Shown here one piece after another: positions 42,720-55,620 of a DNA stretch of 64,000 nt (position 1 is its first letter; the number at the start of each line of letters is the position of its first letter). The DNA lies in assembly GCF_018812025.1 (NCBI RefSeq), contig NC_063054.1, positions 35,209,396-35,273,395 on the forward strand. Direction: 5' to 3'. Position numbers and translations under genes: made by a program. Source of the stretch: Megalobrama amblycephala. Lineage: Eukaryota; Chordata; Actinopteri; Cypriniformes; Xenocyprididae. The notes under the pieces were generated by a model. The model saw nothing but the letters and a program-made list of their open reading frames with translations. It made no database searches and was not told the DNA's origin.

Positions 42720-44984
42720 ATGATGCCAGGTCAAATCCCTGATCCGTTGGTCACAGCCGGGTCTCTTCCCAGCGTCGGTCCGCTGGCCGGCATCCCCGCC
42801 ACCACCCTGACAGACCAGCTCAAACTGGCAGAGCTCTACAGCCTCGGTGCGGTTCTGTCTCCTCTCATCCTGAACAGACACGCCAAGAGACCGTTCGACG
42901 TCATCAAGGGTGAGGTGAGAACGAAACATCACATTTGAGAACTCGAGATATTAAAGCCCAGTGTCTGAATGCTTCTGGTAATTCAGATTTGCAGAATTGT
43001 TGTAAAAATTCCAATAGCTTTAGTTAACAACATATGTGCAATAGTTTGAGAAAGTGAAACTGATGTTCTATTGTTTGAGAAGCTCCTCTGAAAGCGCTTT
43101 ACTCCCTAGTCAAGAGTGACACCTGGTGGTTATGACTATTCTTTTTTGTAAGATAGGTTGATTATGATGGTTGAGTTTACATTAAGCAGATACCTAAACT
43201 AACATATTTGAACTTTCTGACCATAGGAGGAAGGTGATGATGATGATGATGATGAACGCAAGAAAAGAAGGCGAGAGAAAAATAAAGTTGCAGCCGCTCG
43301 CTGTCGAAACAGAAAGAAGGAAAGGACAGACTTTCTACAGAAAGTGAGTTTGAAAATTCAGTAACATATCAGAGTTTGGCAAAGAGTAAAACTTGATTTT
43401 ACAGTGTTCTTGTTGCATATATTATATGTTACTATTATTAATGACTAGTAGCAGTGGGTAGTTAACATATTTTTCTGTTACTTTTTATGCAAGCCATTTT
43501 TTTTATATTATTATTTTGTCATTTTTATTTTAAAAATTAATTTGTCACATTGCATAACTATTTAAAATAAACTAGTGAAGGTTAAAACGTCATTAAATCG
43601 TAATTTTATTAAAATATATATTCGTCATTTTTTTATATATTTATTTTTAATTATTAATTGAGAGATTACATGGAATATTTGTGCTTTTTAAAATTAATGT
43701 CACATTGCAGAACTACTTAAAAAAAACTAAGGTAAAAACAAATTGTGATTTTAAAAAAATATATATATATTTTTTAAATGTTTTTTTTAAACATCATACT
43801 TGTGTAATTTTTATGCATGCCATATTTATGGTTATTATTTTGTAATTATTAATTGAGAGATTACATGGAATATTTGTGCTTTTTAAAATTAATGTCACAT
43901 TGCAGAACTACTTAAACTAGTAAGGTAAAAACTAATTTTAATTTTTTAAATATATATATATATTAAATGTAAACATCGTACTTGTGTACTTTTTATGCAT
44001 GCCATATTTATGGTTATTATTTTGTAATTATTCATTGAGATTACATGGAATATTTTTTATGCTTTTAAAAATTAATTTGTCACATTGGAGAACTGTTTAA
44101 AACTAGTGAAGCTAAAAACGTCGTTAAATCATAAATGTATTAAAATATATGTTTAAAATGTCCTTTTTTATTTATTAATTTTTCAAATTTGATACTTCTT
44201 TCATTTTTATGCATTATTTTTCATTTTAATATTTTGTAATTATTGAGAGATTCCATAGAATATTTGTGCTTTTTGAAATTGATTTGTCACATTGTAGAAC
44301 TATTTTAAAAAACTAGTGAAGGTAAAAACATCATTAAATCATAATTTTATTTTAAAAATATATTTAAAATTTTTTATTTATTTTTTAAATATGATATTTG
44401 TGTCATTTTTATCCATGCCATTTTTATGACGTCATTATTTTGTAATTATTGAGAGATTACATGGAATATTTGTGCTTTTTAAAATTAATTTGTCACATTG
44501 TAGAACGATATTAAAAAATATGATACTTTTATGCATGCCATTTTTATGGTACTACTATTTTTCATTTTGTTTGTCACATCATAAAACAATTAAAAATGAA
44601 CTAGTGATGGTTAAAGTCATTAAAACATCAGTTTATTTAAAAAAAAGTAAGAGCTGCCATTTGAATTCACAAAACCTTTGTAAATAACCAGTAACATGAA
44701 CACTGTAAAATAGTGTGATTGATCAAAATATTTTTTAGTTTTTGTCCCGTGAGGCAGTATAATTAACCAAACTCTTTTTTTGTTGGTCCTCTTAGGAATC
44801 CGAACGGTTGGAGATGTTGAACACGGAGCTGAAGTCTCAGATCGAGGAGCTGAAATCCGAGAGACAGCAGCTCATCGTGATGCTCAACCTCCATCGGCCC
44901 ACCTGCATCGTCCGCACAGACAGCGTGAAAAGCCCCGAGAGCGACGAGCACGTGCTGGATCAGCGATCCGAGCAGTCCGACTGA
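42720..44984 (+). CDS. jdp2: JDP2, Jun dimerization protein 2, complete
   Basis: bZIP repressor/modulator that dimerises with Jun and ATF2 family members and recruits HDAC activity to AP-1/CRE sites. Coding exons: 42720-42914, 43227-43343 and 44796-44984; 166 residues (human 163), all phase 0. The N-terminus MMPGQIPDPLVTAGSLPSVG is a close match. IKGE at 63-65/66 fits a sumoylation consensus. Six Asp (GAT repeats) precede the basic region RRREKNKVAAARCRNRKKER. The zipper starts FLQKESERLEMLNTELKSQI. The tail MLNLHRPTCIVRTDSVKSPES keeps the family signature, with Ser-Pro at the known phospho-Thr-Pro position. Start: the first of two ATGs, matching family MM. Confidence 0.97.
43430..44570. repeat. 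Degenerate satellite (about 195-bp unit) in jdp2 intron
   Basis: Five or six diverged tandem units share ATGCATGCCATATTTATGG, TTGAGAGATTACATGGAATA, GTCACATTGCAGAACTA and GTAAAAACGTCATTAAATC-type lines. Anchors at about 43666, 43860, 44041, 44245 and 44457. Confidence 0.85.
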
Positions 44985-45575
44985 ACGCAGAGCCCGGAGG
45001 AGAGAAGAGAAGTTGTCTTAGTGTCCACAGGTGTGGACGAAGAGGATAAGTTGAACGGCAGGACGATTATTGTAAGAGGAAAAGTCTACAAACTGTCTGT
45101 GGTCTTGGATTTCTTGTAAAAAAATAACCGACATCCTGTCAGTGACAATTTCACCATGAAGAAAAAAGGGAGCAGATTTGTATGGACACCGAACAAACAT
45201 TCCTGAGACCTCTGACACCACAGTCAGTCATCATGGTGTGGCTGTCCTGTTGAGAAACACGTGTAGCATCTGTCAGTTGATCTGATCGAACCATGACATT
45301 CTTCCAGCAGCCTCCAGATGGCGCTGTCTGATAAACCCCACTGTTCACTGACGCTGGCGTCTCCATGGACGGATTGTTTACATTTGCTTGCATTGACACA
45401 GTCAGTTGTATATTATATATTCTGTTTATTGTGTCATTTTTTTATTGTGGCATCACATCATGTGGTGAATTATATGTGTTTATCCTCAGGGTGTCTGTTG
45501 AACGGCCACTTTTGTTACTAAATAATGTTTCTTTGTTACATGGAGCACATTAAAATAAAGCCTATTTTTCAAATA
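44985..45575 (+). other. jdp2: jdp2 3' UTR
   Basis: About 590 bp after the stop, ending with AATAAA at 45554-45559. It contains none of the dispersed repeats. Confidence 0.75.
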
Positions 45576-45589
45576 CAACTTACAACTAT

Positions 45590-46290
45590 TTATTGATTGA
45601 TTGATTAGTTTTATGTTATTTTAAAATATTTATTTATTATATTTTATATTATTTAGAAAATATTTTAATTCATTTATTATATTTTTCTTATTTTAAAATA
45701 TATTTTATATTTTAAAATGTAATACAAATTAATAAAAATAATTTGAAATAAAAACTATATAATTTATTATATTTTTTCTTACATTATATTAAATAAATAA
45801 AATGTATAGTTCTTATTTTAAATTATTTTAATAAATTTGTATTAGTAAAAAAAATATAATTATATTTTTTATTTTTACATATTTTAATTAATTTATTATA
45901 TTTGTTCTTATTTTTTTTTAAAAATGCTTATTTTTAATACTTTATATTCCCATTATTAGACTTATTTTTATTTTAAAATATTTTAATAAATGAATTAAAA
46001 TAAATTATAAAAAATATAATAAATAAAACATAGTCCCTATTTTAAAATATTTGAATTAATTATATTTGTTTGTATTTTAAAATATATATATAATTTATTT
46101 ATTATATTTTTCTTACTTTAAAATATTTAAATGAATTTATTATATTTGTTATATTAAAATATTATATTTATTTATTTTTTTATTATTATTTTTTTAATTT
46201 AAAAATATTTAAATTAATGTATTATATTTTTTCTTATTTTAAAATATTATATTTGCTTATTTATTTTTATTATTTTATATTTACATTATT
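45590..46290. repeat. AT-rich degenerate tandem repeats
   Basis: Iterations of TTATTTTAAAATATTT and TTTATTATATTTTTCTTA. No coding sequence. Confidence 0.75.
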
Positions 46291-47199
46291 AGACCCCAGC
46301 ATCCCTGGGACCCAGAGAATATACAGTTTGGAGAATGGATGGATTGATATTATTTTATTATTTACACTTTTGTAAATTCAATACATACATCCTCTTACAT
46401 ACCTTTCTTTTTTTCCTCTTTCACTTTCATTGTTTTTCAGTAAACTCTGTTTGTGGAAATTAGATATTGTCAGTGTGAAATTTACATGATGAAACCACAT
46501 TATTTCCACTGAGGTTTCCATTGCCTTACATCTATGTTTTTCATCAATCCTGTTGTTTTCTCCTCTCAGAATTGTGTCAATATCACACAGTTTTCCATTA
46601 TCATATAGTGCAGTGACAAAATATATTTGGACACTTGTAACACTAATATTTGACAACCAGAATGTATCCAGATAACATTTATGGTATTTATTGGTTTACC
46701 ATTTTAAGTTTCAAGTTTAATGCAATATTATATTTTTCAATTACATTCTCATCAAATTTATCATTCCTATCCTCACAGTTAAGCCGGGTTGAGTGGGCTG
46801 CTTGTTGTTTGTTCATTTTCTGTCTTTAGTACTTTTTGTCACGTCAGAATTGGGTTGATCAGCTTTCCTGAGGTCTGGCTTCAGACTCTCTTGCTCTGAA
46901 AGCTGCTTTGATCAAATGTCTGACCTTCTGCTTAGCAGTTCCAGCCTTTTAAAAATGCGTCTTTTTGGCAGAACATGTTTCTCACGTGGGCGGTTGTCAG
47001 AATCTGCTCCTCACCCTGTTTCTCCAAGCACATGAGAGGAAAAAAATTGTTGGTTGAGTGCCACTGAGTGCTACCTCAAGAACTGTGTGATTTCAACAGG
47101 CAGATCAGAACACAAACAGCTCCAAATCACTCAGAGAGCGACCGCAATGACCTAAAAACTTCTGAGCTGAGGCCAATAATGCATCTAATCTCATTTTAC

Positions 47200-48090
47200 C
47201 CTAATAGTATTTTATATTTAGAGTTTGTCAGTGTTGCAGTATTTACATATTTCAGTGGTCAGTATTTCAGTATTTATTTGCCTTTCGTTTTCAGTATTTG
47301 TTATTTAGTCATGTCATTATATTTGTATTTAGTATTACAGTTTTTTCACATTTCAGAGCTTTACTATTTATTTCAGCATATAATTGTTTCAATATTTCAG
47401 TTCTTATTTTTCAGTATTTCAGCAGGTCATTCAGTACTTTAATATTTCACCATGTCATTGTTTTTTTTGTTTCTTTTTTGCATTTTTTTCAGTACTTCAG
47501 GAGGTTTAGTAATTTAATATTTCATATGACAATATGTTTGTAGTATTTCAGTTTCTTAATATTTATTTATTTTATGTCAGCATGTCAGTGTTTGAATATT
47601 ATTTTTTGCATTTTATTTTCCATTATTCAGTAGGTTATTCAGTAATTTAATATTTCAGTATATTTTTTATTTTTAATATTTTGCTTTCTTCATATTTATT
47701 TATTCATTTTATGTCAGCATGTCAGTGTTTGAATATTACAATAGCTTATTCAGTAGTTTAATATTTCATTATGAGGCTTATTACAATAGGTTTATTTAGT
47801 ATTTCAATTTTCTCATATATTTATTTCAGTATGTATTCAGCATAGCATTTTTCAAATTGTATTTTTCATTTTTCCAGGTTATTCAGTAATTTAATATTTA
47901 AGTATGACAATATTTTTGTATTTAATATTTCATTTTTTTTGTTTATTTATTTCAGCATGTCATTGTTTCAATATCTTTCTGTATTATATTTCAGCATGTC
48001 AATATTTTTGTATTTAGTAATTCAGTTTTTCATTTGTTTTATATTTTCATTATCTTTTTCATTTCAGTAGGCTGTTCAGTATTTTAATAT
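47200..48090. repeat. Low-complexity TTTCAGTATTT repeat field
   Basis: Many degenerate copies of AGTATTTCAG, TTATTTCAGCATGTCA and AGTAATTTAATATTTCA. Reading frames here are artefacts of the repeat. Confidence 0.8.
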
Positions 48091-48740
48091 TTAAGTCTTT
48101 TAAGCAGACACCAAAGTTAAGATAATATTTCATTTGTAATAATTTCTCTGAACAGAGTAAATGAGCTTCTGATGTCTGTTCCAACACTTCTCTATTAATG
48201 AATGACTGTGAAGTTATGTGTGGTGTTTATCGTAAGAGTTACACATTTTCATATTTTGAATCAGATAATGCAGAAAACCTTTTTTTCTTTCCCAGAACAT
48301 CTTTGTATCTCCAACCCATGTGAAAATCTGTTCTGGAAAAGCATTGGTATGGGAATTTTGGGTAAGTGCTCATCTCTGATATTTAACTGATATTCTAAGT
48401 ATTCAATGTCTAAGCTTGACGCCAAAGGTTTCTGAACACGTCTGTTTACTCATCCATGAGTTTTAATGACAAATTATCTTGTCAAAGACCTTAGTCATAT
48501 AGACACATTTGGACTTGAATGAAAATGAGGCTGTGAGGGACTGAAGGTTGTGCTGTACTCTACCTGGTCGGTGTTGACTGTTAAGTTGCCAAAATATTGA
48601 AAGTACCCTTAAAATTCCAGTAAAGAAAATAACTCCAGAAAACATAGGTGTTTAATTTTTTTTTTTTAAAGTATGACATCAGTACAACCTACATCCCACA
48701 CTCACAGCCTCACTTTCACTTGTTTCACATTAAATATACT

Positions 48741-48743
<3 letters not shown>

Positions 48744-48812
<69 letters not shown>
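48744..48812. repeat. (TA)n microsatellite
   Basis: About 69 bp of pure TA. Confidence 0.95.
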
Positions 48813-48818
<6 letters not shown>

Positions 48819-48928
48819 CTTTAATGATGTGTTGTGGCTTATTTGCATGAAAGAAATACAAAGTTCTGCCGTGAAACTCTAGATGGCGCAGGCTGGTCCT
48901 TATCTCAGTCTGCTTGCAATCACATTAA

Positions 48929-49902
48929 AGGTGCCCTATAACGCTTTTTTACAAGATGTAATATAAGTCTAAGGTGTTCCCTGAATGTGTCTGTGAAGTT
49001 TCAGCTCAAAATACCCCATAGATTTCTTATTATTCAATTTTTTAACTGCCTATTTTGGGGCATCATTAAATATGCGCCGATTCAGCGCGTGTCCCCTTTA
49101 AATGCTCGCGCTCCCCGCCCCCAAGCTCGCGACTCTATAATACATTGCATACACAAAGTTCAAAGCTCATATAACCCTCAAAATGGACCTTTACAAAGTG
49201 TTCGTCATGCAGCATAACAGATATAGTAAGTATATTTATTATATTTATTTGGATGTTTATATTTGATTCTGAATGAGTTTGAGGCTATGCTCCGTGGCTA
49301 ACGGGCTAAAGCTAACATTACACACTGTTGGAGAGATTTATAAAGAATGAAGTTGTGTTTATGCATTATACAGACTGCAAGTGTTTAATAATGAAAATAA
49401 CGACATGACTCTGATCTCCGTGAATACAGTAAGAAACGATGGTAACTTTAACCACATTTAACAGTACATTAGCAAAATGCTAACAAAACATTTAGAAAGA
49501 CAATTTACAAATATTACTAAAAATATCATGATATCATGGATCATGTCAGTTATTATTGCTCCATCTGCCATTTTTCGCTATTGTTCTTGCTTGCTTACCT
49601 GCATAAAGTCTGTTGATTTGGCTGTGCTGCTCCAGACGTTAATACTGGTTTGTCTAATGCCTTGAACATGGGCTGGCATGTGCAAATATTGGGGGCGTAC
49701 ATATTAATGATCCCGACTGTTACGTAACAGTCAGTGTTATGTTGAGATTCGCCTGTTCTTCGGAGATCTTTTGCACAAATCAAATTTACATAGGAAGGAG
49801 GAAACAATGGAGTTTGAGACTCACCGTATGTCATTTCCATGTACTGAACTCTAATTATTTAACTATGCCGAGGTAAATTAAATTTTCAATTCTAGGGCAC
49901 CT
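48929..49902 (-). mobile_element. 974-bp TTAA-flanked element, inverted partner of 39.2 kb copy
   Basis: Same family as 39208-40174 in reverse orientation (shared CTCACCGTATGTCATTTCC / CATACAGTGAG, CAGCCCATGTTCAAGGCATT, TAAAGTCTGTTGATT). TTAA at 48925-48928 and 49903-49906. Right end TTCTAGGGCACCT is intact; the left end is mutated (GCCCTATAACGC). Confidence 0.88.
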
Positions 49903-50089
49903 TTAAGTGCGTTCGATTCACAGTCTGTGGTTCGATTTCAAGCAGCGCTGTGACCAATCAGTGTATGACATTAAAGTACCACAAGAGTGATACGAAAGCT
50001 GTTTTCTAATCACTCAATCAATAAATCAAGTCGAACACACCTAATGTTCTCTATAGGGCAAAGCTGATTGGTTCCTGCTGCATCAGTCA

Positions 50090-50190
50090 AGTCAAGTCAA
50101 GTCAACTCACCTTTATTTATATAGCGTTTTTTTACAATGTAGATTGTGTCAAAGCAGCTTTACATTGATAACTGGTACATTATTTTGGCT
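50090..50190. repeat. Dispersed fish repeat (TTATTTATATAGCG type)
   Basis: GTCAA tandem pentamers, then CACCTTTATTTATATAGCG, then CAAAGCAGCTTTACATTG, a motif string widespread in fish genomes as I remember them. Confidence 0.6.
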
Positions 50191-51159
50191 GCACAGCAGT
50201 ATAGATCTGATATCAGCAGCCAATAAGCTCAACAACACTGCTCAACGTTCAAATAGTTGGTCAGTGTTTGCTGTAGTAGTTTACAACGTGCACTCAGAAA
50301 CCCTCCACCTCCCCCAGCTCCACCTGTATAGATCTGCTACGGGTAATTCACGTATGCTATATTGTACAGTGTATGTACTGGCAGCAGCAGCAGCGTAGCA
50401 GATCTATTTTGCCAAGACCAAACATATCAACATTGTTATATTCATTACCGTGTATTGTCATATACCATTCCCTTAAAGACCCCCAGTGGTGAAAATCATT
50501 TTTAATGTTGTTTATATGTCTATGTGGTGTTTTTAATATGCTTTAAGACAAACCATGTGCAAATTCATAAGTCGACACCATTGCTGAGTATTTTCTCTTT
50601 AAAACTGCAGTGATCGAAAGACAGTTTCAAAGACGTGGTTTGAAATCACTGGTGTTTGTGACGTCACAAACCTTGTAACCAATCACATCAATGTGCCAGC
50701 GGGCTTTAGCATATCATTAACTGACCGTGAAAGGGAGTCTAAAAAGAAGGTTATCCCAATATATTTTTCTGTTAATATGAAAAATTGGGTAGATTTGTCA
50801 ATAAAGTGGGTATATGATGAATATTTTATGATATTATGATAAACTACATGCCTTTCTCCACTGACGTTCTGAGTTGTTTAAAGCATTTCTATAGATATTG
50901 ATTGTTAGAAGGCAGCTGTCTGACTATGAGATCGGGAACATGGTTTGTGTAACATTAGCAACATATTAGCAGTTTGATAACTTAGTTAAGCAAAAGGCAA
51001 ATCATATTAATTACCGTTGTGTCCGATGTTGTAAAAAGAGATACCACTCTGAGCTGGCGTGAGTGAGTGGAGGCGGGGCTAATTATCATATTCATAGATC
51101 CGTGTATATTAAATGAGGCAAGGGTGTAGAGTTACATTCAAGCTATTTTAAGGCATTAA

Positions 51160-51937
51160 AGGGATAGTTCACCCAAAAATGAAAATTTGATGTTTATCTG
51201 CTTACCCCCAGGGCATCCAAGATGTAGCTGACTTTGTTTCTTCAGTTGAACACAAATGATGATTTTTAACTGCAACCGTTGCCGTCTGTCAGCTGTATAA
51301 TGCAAGTCAATGGTCACACAATCTATAAGAGTCAATAAACACGCACAGACAAATCCAAATGAAACCCTGTGGCTCGTGACGGCACATTGATGTCCTAAGA
51401 CACGAAACGATCGGTGTGTGCGAGAAACCGAACAGTATTTATATCATTTTTTACCTCTAAAACACCACTATGTCCAACTGCGTTCAGCACTCGTTTAGTA
51501 AGGTCTGATCGCGCTCTGACAGCGGCAGTGATGTCTAGCACTCATTGAAGTATATGCGCGAGACATCACTTCCGCTGTCAGAGCGCGATCAGACCTCACC
51601 AAGCGATTGCTGAACGCTGTTGGACATAGTGGAGTATTAGAGGTAAAAAATGATATAAATACTGTTCGGTTTCTTGCACAAACCGATCGTTTCGTGTCTT
51701 AGGACATCAATATGTCGTCACGAGCCACAGGGTTTAATTTGGATTTGTCTGTGCGTGTTTATTGACTCTTATAAATTGTGTGACCATTGACTCGCATTAT
51801 TTGACTGACAGACATCAACGGTTGGAGTTAAAAATCATAATTTGTGTTCTACTGAAGAAACAAAGTCACCTACATCTTGGATGCCCTCGGGGTAAGCACA
51901 TAAACATCAAATTTTCATTTTTGGGTGAACTATCCCT
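51160..51937. mobile_element. 778-bp TTAA-flanked fold-back element
   Basis: Termini AGGGATAGTTCACCC and GGGTGAACTATCCCT with long inverted arms, e.g. TGTCCTAAGACACGAAACGA and its complement. TTAA at 51156-51159 and 51938-51941. Related by termini to 7850-8717. Confidence 0.88.
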
Positions 51938-52504
51938 TTAATAATTTTTTTTCACAGGAAAAAATGTTTAAATATTTAATTTTGGTGATCAAAGATGAGT
52001 TTTAAGAGATAAAATCATTGACCAAAGGAGGACTTTAATTTCTGCCTTTAAGTTGAAAGTGAATTCAAAGTGATTCAAAAGTTGCAGTGCAAACATGCAG
52101 TAAAAACATGTTGCACGTCTTGCTGCTTTTGAATTTACGTTGGATCGGATCGGATCTTTTTGATGGTTATTGCAGTGATCAGTGTGGGAAAGACGCATCT
52201 TTACCGAACACATTTAACGCCTAATCTTCATTGCGTATGTTGGGCAGTGTGTATGAGTAAGATGAGAAGCCACAGAGATGTGAATGGATATTTTGCTATT
52301 GTGTTGCGCTTACTGGATACTCCACCTACACACGCACACATCACGAATCAGTCAGAGCTTCTTCACAAGGCCTTGCACTGAATTTTGATAGATCACTAGA
52401 CTGACAACATCCACAGATGCTCATCTGAGTGCATACCCTTCAGATCTGATTCTGTCACATCCTACATTCTCATCAAATGACAACACAAACAGAAATGCAA
52501 ACAC

Positions 52505-53020
52505 TAAAGTTCAAGAGTTTAGGGTCAGTAAGATTTTTTGGGTGTTGTTTTGAAAGAAATTAGTACGTTTTTTTACCATCAAGGATGCATAATCATAAGT
52601 GACCGTAAGGACATTTAAAATGTTACGAAAGATTCTATTTCAAATAAATGCTGTTCTTTGAAAACTTTCTATTCATCAAAGAAAATATGTACCACAGTTT
52701 CCACAAAAATATGAAGCAGTAACTGTTTTCAACATTATTAATAATTAGAAATCTTTTTGAGCAGCAAATCAGCATATTAGAATGATTTCTGAAGGATCAT
52801 GTGACACTGAAGACTGGAGTAATGATGCTGAAAATTCAGCTTTGATCACAGGAATAAATTACATTTTAACATATACTCAAATAGAAAACAGTTATTTTAA
52901 ATTGTAATAATATTTCACAATATTACTATTTTTACTGTATTTTTGATCAAATAAATGCAGCCTTGGTGAGCAGAAGAGACTTTCAGAAACAATAAAAAAC
53001 TCAAACTTTTGAACAGTAAT
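52505..53020 (+). repeat. Dispersed repeat, GAAGGATCATGTGACACTGAA family
   Basis: A nearly full copy from AAGTTCAAGAGTTTAGGGTC to CAAACTTTTGAACAGTAATG, without the internal insertion found in the 11 and 14 kb copies. Confidence 0.8.
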
Positions 53021-54158
53021 GTATATAAAAATGATTTGATATGATCTGGTCTTAATTTCACAAACATAGAAACTATATGCTATATATTTGTAAATCGCTT
53101 TGGTTAAAAGTGTCTGCCAAATTAATAAATATAAATGCAAATATGCTATTTTGTAAACTATATTTACATTTTCTGAAGGAAACGAGTGCCTCTAGCCATA
53201 CAAGACATGCCAGCAGAATGCTGCAGTTGGTCTGATAACTTTCTATTTAAACCATTGCTGAGGTGTTCAGAGTGGTTGCTAGGGTGTTGCTAGGCTTCTG
53301 GCCCAAATCAAAAGGCCTCAACCCAAAGTCTATAATATATTCTGAAGTCTATGGGATTTTCTTAACCATTTTATCAGTCTTATCGCTTAGCACAAATGTC
53401 CTCTTCTGAACTGAGCGGTTAAATTGTAAGTATGATCAATATTAATGGTGATGCTTAAGTTAGCAAACATGATTAAAACGTTTCTGTCTCATCCTTCACA
53501 GCTGCTGTATATATAAATTCTAGAAATTCCAGCAGTTCACAAAGGGTTTCGTTCGCTCAGGAAAACAAGAAAACCTGAGGCTGGTGTTGTTTAAATTTCT
53601 GTGTCATTTTGGGGAAAGCTCTGTAACGTGTAGATCTCTGCTTTCACTGCTTGGCATTGGGTGTCATTTGCATCACTGACAGTAACTGCGCTGTTTTTGG
53701 CGCCACTGGATTGCTAGCGGACTTCTGGTGGGAGATCTGTCATCAACAGAGTTTATGAAAATCTGCTGCTTAAATTCTGGCGGCGTTCGTCTTATGGTAA
53801 TGTGGAGGGTGAAGTCAGATGGAATTTTTGAGCTTAAGTGATACAATGTATATCTGTGCACCTGCTGAAATACTCCAGAGCTGAAGGGGAAGCACCTCTC
53901 ACTCCCTCTCACACTCACTCTCTCTGTCTTTCTCGAGCAATTCAATTTCAAATTCAGTGTCTTTCAATTAATTACTGGCAAAGCAAAACTGATTACTTAA
54001 CTGCCTTTGCAAGTGAAATAAATATGAAAGCAAAAGTGCAAATTCTAAAAGTGCAAAGTATTATTAAACAAATTAAATAAAAAGTAAATAAAATATTTTA
54101 AATATTTTTTTTTCATGTTTTCTGAGGAAAGTTTGAGTGGTGAACCTATGAAAGTATT

Positions 54159-54345
54159 TTTTTTTTTTTTTTAAGATTTATTTTTGGCAGTTTGTGCCTT
54201 TATTGTGATAGGATAGTATAGAGAGGACAGGAAACGAGGTGAAAGAAAGAGAGGAGGACGGGATCATCCGCAAGCGGGGCCTCAAACTCGGGTCGACCGA
54301 AGCGCAACAATATATCGGTGTGCTGCCCACAAGGCTATCGGCACC
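54159..54345 (-). mobile_element. tRNA-derived SINE with 16-bp target duplication
   Basis: Read on minus, the head GGTGCCGATAGCCTTGTGGG has an A-box-like start, and GGTCGACCCGAGTTTGAG resembles a B box. The tail ends in poly(A) (T-run at 54159-54172 on plus). The flanks AACCTATGAAAGTATT at 54143-54158 and 54346-54361 are identical, the mark of LINE-machinery retroposition. Confidence 0.85.
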
Positions 54346-55134
54346 AACCTATGAAAGTATTATTAAACAAATAAAGTAAAACAGAAGAAGTTAAGTAAAA
54401 TAAAGCAAAATATAATAACATGGGATTTATCTCAATCAGCTCCGTAGCTGGTCATTATAAGGGCTGTCACAATTCGCAAAATTCACTGCCTAAAATAAAT
54501 CTCACAACGCCCCGCAAAAAACAGGAAGCATCGATGCTCACTATGCTCCCTTACCAGAAATTACATCACATTTCTGAAGCGCGAAATATAACACGCATGA
54601 GCCAACTCGTGAATGCAATGACAAAAGACAAACCGTTTTTTATTATACGTCAGCATAAACACACATAGAGAGGGAGTTAACACATCTAGTTAACATTTAT
54701 AATTAATATTCAGCTGAAATGTTATAAGGATATGTAACAGAACAATGTGTTTAAACAGCTTAAAAAATAATATCAAAAAGATATAGCCTGGTGTTGATTA
54801 ATAACAGTGGTATGTTGATGTTGTACATAGTCATGTAGGCGGAAATTGAGTAATCACTGTCCCAATGTGTAGTGAATCAGGGTCTCTATACCAGTGCCCA
54901 AATTCGTGTACACGATATACTGATTCACAGCTCGGGAGCTGATTGAGATGCACTTGTAATATTTTCATACATTTTCTGAGGGAAGGTTAAGTGGAGCTTG
55001 TCAGTGTAAAACTGTAGCTAGCTTAATGCAAAGAAGATCAATAACTAAATGTATGATGCAGGATAATCAATAAAGGCTACACATACCTTATAATCTTTAA
55101 TGCAAGACAATGAACAAAAGAAACAGGGCTTAAG

Positions 55135-55620
55135 CCCAAAGTATATTTCACTTTTTACGTGTACGCGAGGGTCAGCGTACAGTGTGCGTGACGCGAATTT
55201 CATCAGCAGAAGAGTACGCGCGCACCACCGGATCTAGGTCGCATGCACATGCGCATTTACTTTTTATTTTTCAGTAATCTGTTTATCCACAAGGTGGCGA
55301 TCATGCCCTGTGGGCGTCGATTCACAAGGTAGTCAAAGAAAAACTGCATAAACAGAACAGACCGGAACGCATGCAAGCTACAGAGACAGTGGAGGCCTAT
55401 ATAGACGACAAATTGAGCGGAGAGGTTAGAAAATCATCATCCCTCATTTGTTAAACTCTAGCATGAAAGAATACAAAGATGTTTATATGGGTTGCAACTC
55501 GTGGCGAGAGATTGCTCAAAACTGCGCATGCGTCAAACGCCTGTGTATGCGTACGAGTCGAATGAAGTATACTTCGATATACTGTGCGCGTACACTAGCG
55601 TACGCGTATTTTTTTTTTTA
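55135..55620 (+). mobile_element. PIF/Harbinger-derived remnant with broken MADF domain
   Basis: TVEAYIDDKLSGEVRK is readable from about 55385. After a one-base frame shift, LNSSMKEYKDVYMGCNSWRE then IAQN follows (from about 55450). This matches the MADF/Myb-like DNA-binding protein that accompanies Harbinger transposase. Edges have GTACGCG-rich inverted pieces. No intact ORF. Confidence 0.6.

Noticed and set aside
47068..47543. Hydrophobic ORFs rich in Phe, Ser and Tyr
   Set aside because: Translation of the TTTCAGTATTT low-complexity field, not a membrane protein.
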